Assembly: GCF_014873145.1 (NCBI RefSeq)
Contig: NZ_JADBEK010000001.1
Coordinates: 1,922,001-1,986,000 of the forward strand
Direction of reading: 5' to 3'
DNA from: Nonomuraea angiospora
GTDB lineage: Bacteria; Actinomycetota; Actinomycetes; Streptosporangiales; Streptosporangiaceae
DNA: 64,000 nt
The stretch's first letter is position 1. Each line of letters opens with the position of its first letter. The notes under the pieces are model-generated. The model saw only the letters and a program-made list of their open reading frames with translations. It ran no database searches and was not told where the DNA came from. Position numbers and translations under genes: made by a program. Below, one piece after another: positions 48,783 through 57,437 of this stretch.

Positions 48783-48884
48783 GTCGGCATCGTAGGAGAT
48801 TCCGGCCGGCTGTGTGACGGGCGCCTCCGTTGCGTACTTGTTACGGGGAGACGTCTTGCGATCCCTGCGGCGGTCAACGGTAGG

Positions 48885-48904
48885 TTACTGATGCGCTTAA
48901 GTAA
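48885..48904. promoter_or_regulatory. LacI-type operator of the rhamnoside operon
   Basis: TTACTGATGCGCTTAAGTAA is a 20-base palindrome with 8 of 10 paired positions and a central GC step. It is A+T rich for this genome, 43 bases upstream of the MFS gene and about 100 bases from the lacI start. Confidence 0.65.
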
Positions 48905-48946
48905 TGAGCTGCACTTTCGACCCTGACTGCTTTGGGAAGGGTGTTC

Positions 48947-50230
48947 ATGGCCACTCCCCCCTCTCTCGGACCGCTCGAAACCCGGACCCCCGACGACCTG
49001 CCGAGGGCGAGCGCGGGCTACGTCTTCTGGATGATGGCCGCCAACTTCGGCATCTCCATGGCCTTCGTGGTCCCGCTGTCGTTCTCGCTGGCGGTGCGGA
49101 TCGACGAGCTCGCCCCCGGGCACGAGGAGGTGCTCGGATACGTCACGGGCACCGCCCAGACCATCTACCTCGTGCTCAGTCCCCTGCTCGGCGTCTGGAG
49201 CGACCGCACCCGCAGCCGCCTCGGCCGCCGCCGCCCCTTCCTGCTCGCCGGCGCGGTCCTGGGCCTGGCGGCGCTGGTCGGCATCGCGCTCGCGCCGACC
49301 CTGCTGCTCGTGGGAGCCGGCTGGATCCTCGCGATGCTCGGCTGGGCGACCGCCTCCCAGGCGATCCTCAACGTGCAGGCCGACCGCATCCCCGAGGCCC
49401 AGCGCGGCAAGATCGGCGGCCTCACCGGGCTGACCGGCCAGATCGCCCCCATCGTCGGCATCGGGATCACCACCGCCGTGACGGGCGACACGTTCCTCGT
49501 CTTCGTCCTGCCCGGCGTCGTCGGCGCGGTGCTGCTCGGCGTCTTCCTCGTCGTGGGCAAGGAGGACGACACGCGCGGCGCCGTCCACACCACGCCCGTG
49601 TCGGCGCGGACGCTGGCGTCCAGCTACGTGTTCAACCCCCGCAAGTACCCCGACTTCGGCTGGAACTGGCTGGGGCGCCTGCTGTTCTTCATGGGGCTGT
49701 ACTTCAACACGACGTTCACCACGTTCTTCTACGCCCAGCGCCTGGACCTGCCGGTGCGGGAGGTCGCCGGAGCGGCGGCCGTCATCGGGATCCTCGGCGT
49801 CGCCGCGGCGGCCCTCGGCGCGATCGGCGGCGGCTTCCTGTCGGACAAGCTGCGGCGGCGCAAGCTGTTCGCCCTCGTCGGCGCGCTGTTCTTCGTCGCG
49901 GGCGCGCTGGTGGAGGCCTTCGCGTACTCCTTCCCCGTGCTGATGATCGGGTCCGTGCTGATGCAGCTCGCGATCGCGTTCTTCAGCGCGGTCGACCAGG
50001 CGATCGTGCTCGCGGTGCTGCCGAGCAGGGAGGAGGCCGGGCGGTACATGGCCGTGGTGTCGTTCGCCCACAAGCTCCCGAGCGCGGTCGCGCCGCTCGT
50101 CGCCCCGTTCGTCATCGGCATCGGCGCGAGCGGCGGCGACAAGAACTACACGCTGCTCTACCTCACCGGCGCGGTGCTGGCGCTCATCGGCGGGTCGCTG
50201 GTGTTCACGCGGGTGCGGTCGGTGCGATGA
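48947..50230 (+). CDS. MFS sugar transporter (GPH/SLC45-like)
   Basis: Twelve-helix transporter of 427 residues. The motifs SPLLGVWSDRTRSRLGRRRPFLLAG after helix 2 and GGGFLSDKLRRRKLF after helix 8 are the standard MFS loop signatures; the first one resembles sucrose and other glycoside transporters. It starts after GGAAGGG and overlaps the downstream rhamnosidase by four bases, so it probably imports a rhamnosylated glycoside that is hydrolysed inside the cell. The exact sugar is unknown. Confidence 0.9.
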   Translation: MATPPSLGPLETRTPDDLPRASAGYVFWMMAANFGISMAFVVPLSFSLAVRIDELAPGHEEVLGYVTGTAQTIYLVLSPLLGVWSDRTRSRLGRRRPFLLAGAVLGLAALVGIALAPTLLLVGAGWILAMLGWATASQAILNVQADRIPEAQRGKIGGLTGLTGQIAPIVGIGITTAVTGDTFLVFVLPGVVGAVLLGVFLVVGKEDDTRGAVHTTPVSARTLASSYVFNPRKYPDFGWNWLGRLLFFMGLYFNTTFTTFFYAQRLDLPVREVAGAAAVIGILGVAAAALGAIGGGFLSDKLRRRKLFALVGALFFVAGALVEAFAYSFPVLMIGSVLMQLAIAFFSAVDQAIVLAVLPSREEAGRYMAVVSFAHKLPSAVAPLVAPFVIGIGASGGDKNYTLLYLTGAVLALIGGSLVFTRVRSVR

Positions 50231-52872
50231 GGATGAGCGAGCACGCGCCGTACGACCTGCGGATCGCCAGTGGCGGCGATCAGTTCCCGGTCGCCGAGGA
50301 GCGGCCGATGCTGTCCTGGAAGCTGCCGCGGACGTGGAGCGGGCAGGACGGCTACGACCTCCAGCTCCGCGTGGACGGCGTCGAGCGGAGCGTGGCGAAC
50401 GTCGTCTCCGCCCGGCACCTGTTCGTCGAGTGGCCGCTGCCGCCGCTGCGCAGCCGGCAGTCCGTGGCCTGGCGGGTCCGGACGCGTCGCGGCGGGCGGT
50501 CCTCTGGCTGGTCGCCCTGGCACGCGTTCGAGTCCGGCCTGCTGGAGCGGGACTGGTCGGCGCGCTGGATCTCCCCGCGGGAGGACGGCGGGGACTCGCG
50601 CCCGGCCTACGTCCTGGCCGGCGGCGTGGACCTGCGCGGCGACATCGCCCACGCCCGGCTCTACGCCACCGCGCTCGGTGTCTACGAGGCGTTCGTCAAC
50701 GGCACCCGGGTGGGGACGGCGGAGCTGGCGCCGGGCTCCACCTCGTACGGGGACACGCTGTACGCCCAGGCCGCCGACGTCACGGCGCTGCTGCGCGGCG
50801 GCGGCAACGACCTGGAGATCCTGCTGTCGGACGGCTGGTACCGGGGCAGCGTCGGCACCTGGCGCAAGCGCGACTCGTGGGGCACGACCACCGCGGCCCG
50901 GCTCCAGCTCCACGTCCGCTACGCCGACGGCACCGAGGCGGTCGCCGTCACGGGCGCGGACTGGACCTCGCGCCGCGGCAGCATCGTCGCGGCCGACCTG
51001 ATGAACGGCCAGACGACCGACTTCACGGCCCCGCCGGGCGCCACCCGGCCCGTCCTGGTGGACGCGGTCACCGCGCCGCCGATCAGCTGGTCACCGGCCC
51101 CGCCGGTGCGCCGGATCGAGCGGATCGCCCCGCGTTCGGTGACCCGGCACGGCGACGGCGCCTGGATCGTGGACTTCGGCCAGAACGCCTCCGGCTGGAT
51201 CGCCCTGGCGGGCCTGGGCCCGGCCGGCACCCGTACGGTGATCGACTACGGCGAGCACCTGGACCCGGCCGGGGACCTGACCACGACGCACCTGGACAGC
51301 CGGCGGCCGGGCGAGCCCGCGATCCCGTTCGTGCAGCGCGACGAGGTCGTCTCCTCGGGACGGCCCGGCGAGGTGTTCGAGCCCCGGCACACCGTGCACG
51401 GCTTCCGCTACGCGCGCCTCTCCCGCGCCGTGGACCCGGCGGACATCGTCATGCGGGTCGTGCACACCGATCTGCGCCCGACGGCGACGTTCGCCTGCAG
51501 CGACGACGACCTCAACCGGCTGCACGAGGTGGCGCGCTGGAGCTTCCGCGGCAACGCCGTGGACCTCCCGACCGACTGCCCCACGCGCGAGCGTCTGGGC
51601 TGGACGGGCGACTACCAGATCTTCGCGCCGACCGCGGCCCGCCTGTACGACGTCGACGGCTTCAGCCGCAAGTGGCTGCGCTCCGTCCGCGACGACCAGC
51701 TGGACGACGGCCGCGTGGTGAACTCCTCGCCCGACGCCAACCGGCTGAAGGTCCACGACGAGCCGATGGCGAACGGGATCACCGGCTCGGCCGGGTGGGG
51801 CGACGCGATCGTCCTCGTCCCATGGGTGCTCTACACGACCTACGGCGACACGGCCGCCCTCGCCGAGAACTGGCCGGCGATGCGGCGCTGGGTCGAGTGG
51901 GCACTGGCGACCGCGCGCGACGCCCGGCACCCCTCCCGCGTCGAGCGTTCGGCCGAGCCGCTCGCCCACGAGGAGTTCGTCTGGGACGGCTCCTTCCACT
52001 GGGGCGAATGGCTGGAGCCGAAGGAACGCGCGGCGGACGGGTCCCTGATCGATCCCGTGATGAGCGATCCCATGGCGTGGTACCTGGCGGACAAGGGCGA
52101 GGTGGGCACCGCGTACCTGTTCCGCTCCGTCCGCACCCTCGCCGACGTGGCGCGGGTGCTGGGTCACGCCGGCGAGGCGGCCCGCTACCGCGAGACGGCC
52201 GAGCGGGTACGCCGGGCGTGGCGGACGGAGTTCCTGGACGCCGAGGGCCGGACGAAGGCCGGCACGCAGGCGAGCTACGTGCGGGCCCTGGCGTTCGAGC
52301 TCGTGCCCGAGGACCTGCGCGAGCGGGCGGCCCGGCACCTCGTCGCCCTGATCGACGCGGCCGGCGGGCACCTCGGCACGGGCTTCCTCTCGACGGCCGA
52401 CCTGCTGCCCGTCCTGGCCGACTCCGGCCACCCCGACGTCGCCTACCGGGTGCTGCTGCAGCGCTCGTCCCCCTCGTGGCTGGGCATGCTCGACCGGGGC
52501 GCGACCACCATCTGGGAGGACTGGGACGGGGTGTCCGAGGACGGCACGGCCACGGCGTCACTCAACCACTACAGCAAGGGCGCGGTCATCCGCTTCCTGC
52601 ACACCCACACCCTCGGCCTGCGGCAGGAGCCGGGGTCGGCCGGCTGGGAGTCCTTCGTGGTCGCGCCGGTGCTCGACGAGACGATCACCTGGGCCACGGG
52701 CACCTTCGACGGCCCGCGGGGGCGGATCGCCGTCGACTGGCACGTCGAGGACGGCCACCTGACCATCGCGGTCGAGGTGCCCGGAGGCTCCGAGGCACGG
52801 ATCCGCTTCCCGGACGGCAGCACGTTCCACACCGGCCCGGGACGTTTCTCTCGACGACGTCCCATCAACTGA
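50227..52872 (+). CDS. Alpha-L-rhamnosidase (GH78)
   Basis: Inverting rhamnosidase of 881 residues without signal peptide, hence cytoplasmic. N-terminal beta domains (about 1-320, with SWKLPRTWSGQDGYDLQL and LYATALGVYEAFVNG) precede the six-hairpin catalytic domain. The active-site stretch DLPTDCPTRERLGWTGDYQ holds the Asp/Arg/Glu cluster typical of GH78, with FHWGEWLEP further on. The C-terminal beta domain ends near residue 870. Its ATG overlaps the transporter stop (ATGA). A second ATG two codons downstream is less well supplied with a ribosome site. Confidence 0.94.
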   Translation: MRMSEHAPYDLRIASGGDQFPVAEERPMLSWKLPRTWSGQDGYDLQLRVDGVERSVANVVSARHLFVEWPLPPLRSRQSVAWRVRTRRGGRSSGWSPWHAFESGLLERDWSARWISPREDGGDSRPAYVLAGGVDLRGDIAHARLYATALGVYEAFVNGTRVGTAELAPGSTSYGDTLYAQAADVTALLRGGGNDLEILLSDGWYRGSVGTWRKRDSWGTTTAARLQLHVRYADGTEAVAVTGADWTSRRGSIVAADLMNGQTTDFTAPPGATRPVLVDAVTAPPISWSPAPPVRRIERIAPRSVTRHGDGAWIVDFGQNASGWIALAGLGPAGTRTVIDYGEHLDPAGDLTTTHLDSRRPGEPAIPFVQRDEVVSSGRPGEVFEPRHTVHGFRYARLSRAVDPADIVMRVVHTDLRPTATFACSDDDLNRLHEVARWSFRGNAVDLPTDCPTRERLGWTGDYQIFAPTAARLYDVDGFSRKWLRSVRDDQLDDGRVVNSSPDANRLKVHDEPMANGITGSAGWGDAIVLVPWVLYTTYGDTAALAENWPAMRRWVEWALATARDARHPSRVERSAEPLAHEEFVWDGSFHWGEWLEPKERAADGSLIDPVMSDPMAWYLADKGEVGTAYLFRSVRTLADVARVLGHAGEAARYRETAERVRRAWRTEFLDAEGRTKAGTQASYVRALAFELVPEDLRERAARHLVALIDAAGGHLGTGFLSTADLLPVLADSGHPDVAYRVLLQRSSPSWLGMLDRGATTIWEDWDGVSEDGTATASLNHYSKGAVIRFLHTHTLGLRQEPGSAGWESFVVAPVLDETITWATGTFDGPRGRIAVDWHVEDGHLTIAVEVPGGSEARIRFPDGSTFHTGPGRFSRRRPIN

Positions 52873-52884
52873 AGGAGTTCACGC

Positions 52885-53706
52885 ATGTCCATTGCCGATG
52901 TGTCGGGCAAGTCCCTGGCGGAGCTCGTCTCCCTGCGCGGGCGGCGCGCGGTCGTGACCGGCGGCGGTCGCGGGCTGGGCCGGGCGATCGCGCTCCGCCT
53001 GGCCGAGGCGGGCGCCGACCTGCTGATCGGCGACATCGACGAAGAGCTCGCCGTCACCGCCGCCAAGCAGCTCGCCGAACGCCACGGCGTACGCGCGATC
53101 GGCACCGCCATGGACGTCACCGACGCGGCGTCCGTGGCCGCGGCGGCCGACCTCGCCGTGTCCGAGCTCGGCGGCCTGGAGATCTGGGTGAACAACGCCG
53201 GGATCTTCCCGAGCGTCCCGCTGCTGGAGATGAGCGAGGAGACCTGGGACCAGGTGTTCGCGGTGAACGCGCGCGGCGTCTTCGTCGGCGCGCGTGAGGC
53301 GGCGCGGCGGATGTCGGCGGCGGGCCCGAGCGGTGTCACCGGCGGCGCCATCGTGAACATCATCTCGACCGCGGGTTTCCGCGGGAGCGCGCCGGGCCTG
53401 GCCGCCTACGTCGGGTCCAAGCACGCCGCCCGCGGTCTCACGCGCGAGCTGGCCCTCGAACTCGCTCCGCTGGGCATCCGCGTGCTCGGGGTGGCGCCGA
53501 GCTACGTCCCCACGGAGGGCAACATGATGGCGGCGGCGGCCGTGCCGGCCGGCGAGCTCCCGCCGACCAACCTCATGCTGAACGGCCCGGTCGGCCGGAT
53601 CGGCGTGCCCGACGACATCGCGCGCGTCGTCCTGTTCTGCGCGTCGGACCTGGCCGCCTTCATGACGGGCAGCACGCTGCTCGCCGACGGCGGCGACACC
53701 GCCTGA
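52885..53706 (+). CDS. Short-chain dehydrogenase/reductase
   Basis: SDR of 273 residues with NAD(P)-binding TGGGRGLGRAIAL, the Asp of GDIDEEL (suggesting NAD preference), NNAG, the catalytic Ser in NIISTAGFRG and Tyr/Lys in AAYVGSKHA. It is 12 bases after the rhamnosidase. SDRs of this type include L-rhamnose 1-dehydrogenases of the non-phosphorylated pathway, which would fit as the next step, but no other gene of that pathway (lactonase, dehydratase, aldolase) is nearby, so the role is an inference. Confidence 0.88.
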   Translation: MSIADVSGKSLAELVSLRGRRAVVTGGGRGLGRAIALRLAEAGADLLIGDIDEELAVTAAKQLAERHGVRAIGTAMDVTDAASVAAAADLAVSELGGLEIWVNNAGIFPSVPLLEMSEETWDQVFAVNARGVFVGAREAARRMSAAGPSGVTGGAIVNIISTAGFRGSAPGLAAYVGSKHAARGLTRELALELAPLGIRVLGVAPSYVPTEGNMMAAAAVPAGELPPTNLMLNGPVGRIGVPDDIARVVLFCASDLAAFMTGSTLLADGGDTA

Positions 53707-53713
53707 CGCGCGT

Positions 53714-54433
53714 TCAGCCGCCGTCGACCGGCGCCGGGATCCGCGCCTCCACCTTGAACGACGCGCGATCGGCCCGGTAGACGTCGCGCGCGAACTCGAT
53801 GCAGCGCCCCTCGCTCGTGTAGGTGCGGCGGGTCAGCAGGATCCCGCTGGAGGCGCTGCGCACCTGCAGCCGGGCGCAGGAGGCGTCGTCGATGACGATG
53901 GACTCGATGACGGCGGAGGCATCGGCCGGCACGACGCCGTAGTGGGCACGCAGGATGTGCCAGAGCGAGCCGGTGAGGGGCCGCTCCAGCAGGCCGGGCG
54001 TGATCGCGCTGGGGAAGTAGGTGGTCTCCAGCGCGATCGGCTCGTCGTCGGCGAAGCGCAGCCGGTGCAGGGCGTGCACGGTCTCCTCGCCGGCCAGGTC
54101 GAGCGCCTCCCGGGCCGAAGGGGTCGGGGGGCGCTCCTCGGCCCAGATGAGCTGGGCCGACGGCCGCCGCCCGGCCAGGATGATCTCGTCGGAGAAGCTG
54201 CCGATGTGGAACGGCACCCGCGGTTCGGCCACGAACGTGCCGCGCGGCGGCCGCCGGTAGACGTAACCCTCCTTCTCCAGCAGCGCCAGGGCCTGCCGGG
54301 CGGTCATCCGGCTGACGCCGAAGCTCTCGCTGAGCTCCCGTTCGGACGGCATGAGCGTGTGGGGGCCGAGCTTCTCGCCGGTGATGCGGTCGCGCAGCTC
54401 CGCGGCGATCGTCACGTAACGGGGTGAGCCCAT
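53714..54433 (-). CDS. GntR-family regulator (HutC subfamily)
   Basis: Regulator of 239 residues: N-terminal winged helix (RYVTIAAELRDRITGEKLGPHTLMPSERELSESFGVSRMTARQALALLEKEG) and a C-terminal UTRA ligand domain (about 90-235). It is convergent with the SDR gene and divergent from the permease-kinase-oxidoreductase operon. Two HutC-type GGT(C/A)TA(C/T)ACC sites in the intergenic region are its probable operators. Start at MGSPRYV, since AAGGTG precedes it; the in-frame GTG nine bases upstream overlaps that site. The effector is probably the substrate or phosphorylated product of the adjacent operon. Confidence 0.92.
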   Translation of the reverse strand: MGSPRYVTIAAELRDRITGEKLGPHTLMPSERELSESFGVSRMTARQALALLEKEGYVYRRPPRGTFVAEPRVPFHIGSFSDEIILAGRRPSAQLIWAEERPPTPSAREALDLAGEETVHALHRLRFADDEPIALETTYFPSAITPGLLERPLTGSLWHILRAHYGVVPADASAVIESIVIDDASCARLQVRSASSGILLTRRTYTSEGRCIEFARDVYRADRASFKVEARIPAPVDGG

Positions 54434-54468
54434 GCTTGACACCTTAGCCCACTTGGACGATACCTTGC

Positions 54469-54478
54469 GGTCTACACC
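54469..54478. promoter_or_regulatory. HutC-type GntR operator 1
   Basis: GGTCTACACC matches the GT-N-TA-N-AC core of HutC-subfamily sites, 14 bases (centre to centre) from the second site. Confidence 0.6.
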
Positions 54479-54481
54479 AGA

Positions 54482-54493
54482 TGGTATATACCA
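54482..54493. promoter_or_regulatory. HutC-type GntR operator 2
   Basis: TGGTATATACCA is a perfect 12-base palindrome of the same type. It overlaps the probable -10 region (TATACC) and lies 15 bases before the permease start. Confidence 0.75.
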
Positions 54494-54507
54494 AGAGGGA
54501 GGTTGCG

Positions 54508-56004
54508 ATGAGAGACGACACAGCGCGCACCGACAGCGACGGGCTGGCCCGGTTCGGTTACGAGCAGTCCTTCGAGCGGCGGACCGGCCGGTTCGCCTCG
54601 TTCGCCGTGGCCTTCGCGTTCGTCTCGATCGCGACCGGCATCTTCACCACCTACGGGTCCGTGCTGAGCTCCTCCGGGCCGCTCGGCATCTGGACCTGGC
54701 CGATCGCGGTGGTCGGCCAGCTCGCGGTGGCGTTCGTCATCGGCTCGCTGGCCTCCCGGATCCCGGTGACCGGCTACGCCTACCAGTGGACCTCCCGCCT
54801 GGCCAACCCGGTGCTCGGCTGGATCATCGGCTGGATCTCGTTCATGTTCCTGGCCGTCGTCGTCGTGGCCGTGGACTACACGGTCGCCTCGACGGTCCTG
54901 CCCGTCCTGCTGGACTACACGGCCAACGGCGGCATCACCTGGGCGGTCACCGCGGTGATCCTGCTCGGGCAGGCCGCGCTCGTCGGGGGCTCCACCCGGT
55001 GGTCCGAGAAGGTCAACAACACCGCCGTGTCGGCCGAGCTCGCCGGCATGGTGCTGCTGACCGTGCTGCTGCTCGTCGTGGCCGCGGTCCGCAACGACAT
55101 GGACTTCGGCAACCTGTGGAGCAGGGGCGCCCTGCCCGCCGAGGGATACTGGAGCTTCGGCGACCTGACCACGGCCGGGCCGTGGGTGCTGGGCTTCCTG
55201 CTCGGCGCCTTCACCATCGTCGGGTTCGAGTCGGCGGCCAACCTCGCCGAGGAGACCACCGACCCCGAGCGGGTGGTCCCGCGGGCCATGTGGCAGGCGG
55301 TCCTGGCCTCCGGCGTCCTGGGCTTCCTGTTCCTGGTCGCGGTGACGCTCGCGGCCGGCGACCCCGCGGCGCTCGCCGCGTCCGGCACCCCGATCGCCGA
55401 CGTCATCAAGCAGACCCTCGGACCGGTCGTCGCCACGCTCCTGCTGCTGCTGGTCGTGCTCGCGATCTTCGCCTGCGGCCTGGTCATCATGATGACCGGC
55501 ACCCGCCTGACCTGGGCGATGTCCCGCGACGAGCGGTTCCCCGGCTGGCGGCAGTGGCAGCGGGTCTCGCCGCGCTTCGGCACCCCGCTGCGGGCGACGG
55601 TGTTCTACGTGGTGCTCGCCGAGGTGATCCTGGGCCTGTTCTCGGCCTTCTCGGAGGACGCGCTGTTCACCCTGTTCGGCGCGGCCACGCTGCTGCCGGC
55701 CGTCATCTACGCCGCGACCGTCGCGCTCTACCTCGCCAAGCGGCGGCACCTGCCGGCCAACGGCAAGTTCGACCTCGGCGCCTGGGAGAAGCCCGTCCTG
55801 GCGGTGTCGGTCGTGTGGCTGGTGTTCGAGCTGTCCATCTTCCGCGACGCCTCCTTCCGCGACGCCTGGCTCTACGTTCTGGTGATGGTCGTGATCGGCG
55901 CCGCCTACCTGGTGACGCTGCTGGCGACCCGTGGCCGCCGGGCGCTGGACATGCCCGACATGCACTCGATCGACGGCGCTTTCGCGCAGAAGGAGCAGAT
56001 CTGA
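54508..56004 (+). CDS. APC-superfamily amino acid/amine permease
   Basis: Permease of 498 residues with about 12 transmembrane helices. The first helix region SFAVAFAFVSIATGIFTTYGSVLSSSGP and GFESAANLAEETTDPERVVPRA are characteristic of the amino acid/choline/GABA transporter group. GAGGGAGGTT directly before the ATG fixes the start. It is the first gene of a four-gene operon with a sugar-type kinase and flavin oxidoreductases. The pairing of an amine-type importer with a polyol-type kinase is unusual and leaves the substrate open. Confidence 0.9.
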   Translation: MRDDTARTDSDGLARFGYEQSFERRTGRFASFAVAFAFVSIATGIFTTYGSVLSSSGPLGIWTWPIAVVGQLAVAFVIGSLASRIPVTGYAYQWTSRLANPVLGWIIGWISFMFLAVVVVAVDYTVASTVLPVLLDYTANGGITWAVTAVILLGQAALVGGSTRWSEKVNNTAVSAELAGMVLLTVLLLVVAAVRNDMDFGNLWSRGALPAEGYWSFGDLTTAGPWVLGFLLGAFTIVGFESAANLAEETTDPERVVPRAMWQAVLASGVLGFLFLVAVTLAAGDPAALAASGTPIADVIKQTLGPVVATLLLLLVVLAIFACGLVIMMTGTRLTWAMSRDERFPGWRQWQRVSPRFGTPLRATVFYVVLAEVILGLFSAFSEDALFTLFGAATLLPAVIYAATVALYLAKRRHLPANGKFDLGAWEKPVLAVSVVWLVFELSIFRDASFRDAWLYVLVMVVIGAAYLVTLLATRGRRALDMPDMHSIDGAFAQKEQI

Positions 56005-56006
56005 CG

Positions 56007-57437
56007 ATGCACGTCCTCGCGATCGACCAGGGCACGTCAGGGACCAAGGCCATCGTCGTGGACGCCGGTGGCGCCGTCCTGGCGATCGCCGAGGAGGCCC
56101 TGCGCCCGCGTTACCTGGAGGGCGGCGGCGTCGAGCAGGACCCGCGTGCCCTGCTCGACTCCGTCCTGACCGCCGGACGGCGCGCGGCCGCCGCGGCGGG
56201 CGTGCCGCTGGACGCGGTCGCCCTGGCCAACCAGGGCGAGACCGTGCTGGCCTGGGATCCCGTCACCGGCGAACCGCTCACCCCCGCCATCGTCTGGCAG
56301 GACCGCCGGGCCGAGCCGCTGTGCGCCGCGCGGGCCGAGCACGCCGGCCGGGTGGCCGCGCTGACCGGCCTCGTGCTCGACCCGTACTTCTCGGCGCCGA
56401 AGATGCGCTGGATCCGCGAGGAGCTGACCACCGAGGGCGTCGTGACGACCACCGACACCTGGCTGGTCCACCGGCTGTGCGGCGCGTTCGTCACCGACGC
56501 CTCCACCGCCAGCCGCTCCCTGCTGCTCGGGCTGGAGGACGCGCGGTGGAACGGCGAGCTGCTGGAGCTGTTCGGGCTCGGCTCCGAACGGCTCCCCGAG
56601 ATCGTCGCCAGTGACGCCGTCGTCGGCACGACCACCGCGTTCGGCCCGGAGGTCCCCGTGACCGGGCTGATCGTCGATCAGCAGGCCGCGCTGCTGGCCG
56701 AGGCGTGCCTGGAGGCGGGCACCGCCAAGTGCACCTACGGCACGGGCGCGTTCCTGCTCGCCCAGCTCGGGACGTCCCCCGCGCGCTCGGCGTCGGGGCT
56801 GGCCACGTCGATCGCCTGGCGGCTGCACGGCGAGACGCGCTACTGCGTGGACGGCCAGGTCTACACCGCGGCCTCGGCCGTGCGCTGGCTCGCCGACCTC
56901 GGCCTCGTCTCCGGCGCGGACCAGCTCGACGCCGTCGCGGCGCCCTCCGGCGACGGCGTGCTGTGCGTGCCCGCGCTCGCCGGGCTGGCCGCGCCGTGGT
57001 GGGACGCCGGCGCCACCGCCTCGTTCACCGGCATGACGCTCAGCACCGGCCGCGGGCACCTCGTACGGGCGCTGCTGGAGGGGGTCGCCGCGCAGGTCGC
57101 CGAGCTGGCCGCGCTGGTGGGGGCGGATCTCGGCGCGCCGCTGTCGCGGCTGCGCGTGGACGGCGGCCTGACCCGCTCGCGCGTCCTCATGCAGGCGCAG
57201 GCCGACCTCGCCCAGCTCCCCGTGGAGGTCTACCCGTCGCCGCACGCGACCCCGCTCGGCGCCGCCGCCTGCGCGCTGATGGCCCTGGACCCGGCCCTGG
57301 ACGCCGCCGCGGCCGTCGGCGGCTGGCGGCCGTCGGCCGTCTACGAGCCCGCCTGGCCCGCGGACCGGGCCGCCGCGCACCTGGAGCGGTGGCGGGCCGC
57401 CGCCCAGGCCACTCTGTCGTCGAAGGAGAACTCGTGA
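56007..57437 (+). CDS. FGGY-family carbohydrate kinase (glycerol-kinase-like)
   Basis: Kinase of 476 residues. The N-terminal LAIDQGTSGTKAIVVDAGG and the second phosphate-binding KCTYGTGAFLLAQLG are glycerol/xylulokinase-type; GLIVDQQAALLAE carries the catalytic Asp-Gln pair, and LRVDGGLTRSRVLMQAQADL is the C-terminal ATP site. It starts two bases after the permease stop and overlaps the next gene. Together with a GlpA-like dehydrogenase it should phosphorylate a polyol or hydroxyl compound that is then oxidised. True glycerol kinase is usually longer (about 500 residues), so another substrate is likely. Confidence 0.88.
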   Translation: MHVLAIDQGTSGTKAIVVDAGGAVLAIAEEALRPRYLEGGGVEQDPRALLDSVLTAGRRAAAAAGVPLDAVALANQGETVLAWDPVTGEPLTPAIVWQDRRAEPLCAARAEHAGRVAALTGLVLDPYFSAPKMRWIREELTTEGVVTTTDTWLVHRLCGAFVTDASTASRSLLLGLEDARWNGELLELFGLGSERLPEIVASDAVVGTTTAFGPEVPVTGLIVDQQAALLAEACLEAGTAKCTYGTGAFLLAQLGTSPARSASGLATSIAWRLHGETRYCVDGQVYTAASAVRWLADLGLVSGADQLDAVAAPSGDGVLCVPALAGLAAPWWDAGATASFTGMTLSTGRGHLVRALLEGVAAQVAELAALVGADLGAPLSRLRVDGGLTRSRVLMQAQADLAQLPVEVYPSPHATPLGAAACALMALDPALDAAAAVGGWRPSAVYEPAWPADRAAAHLERWRAAAQATLSSKENS

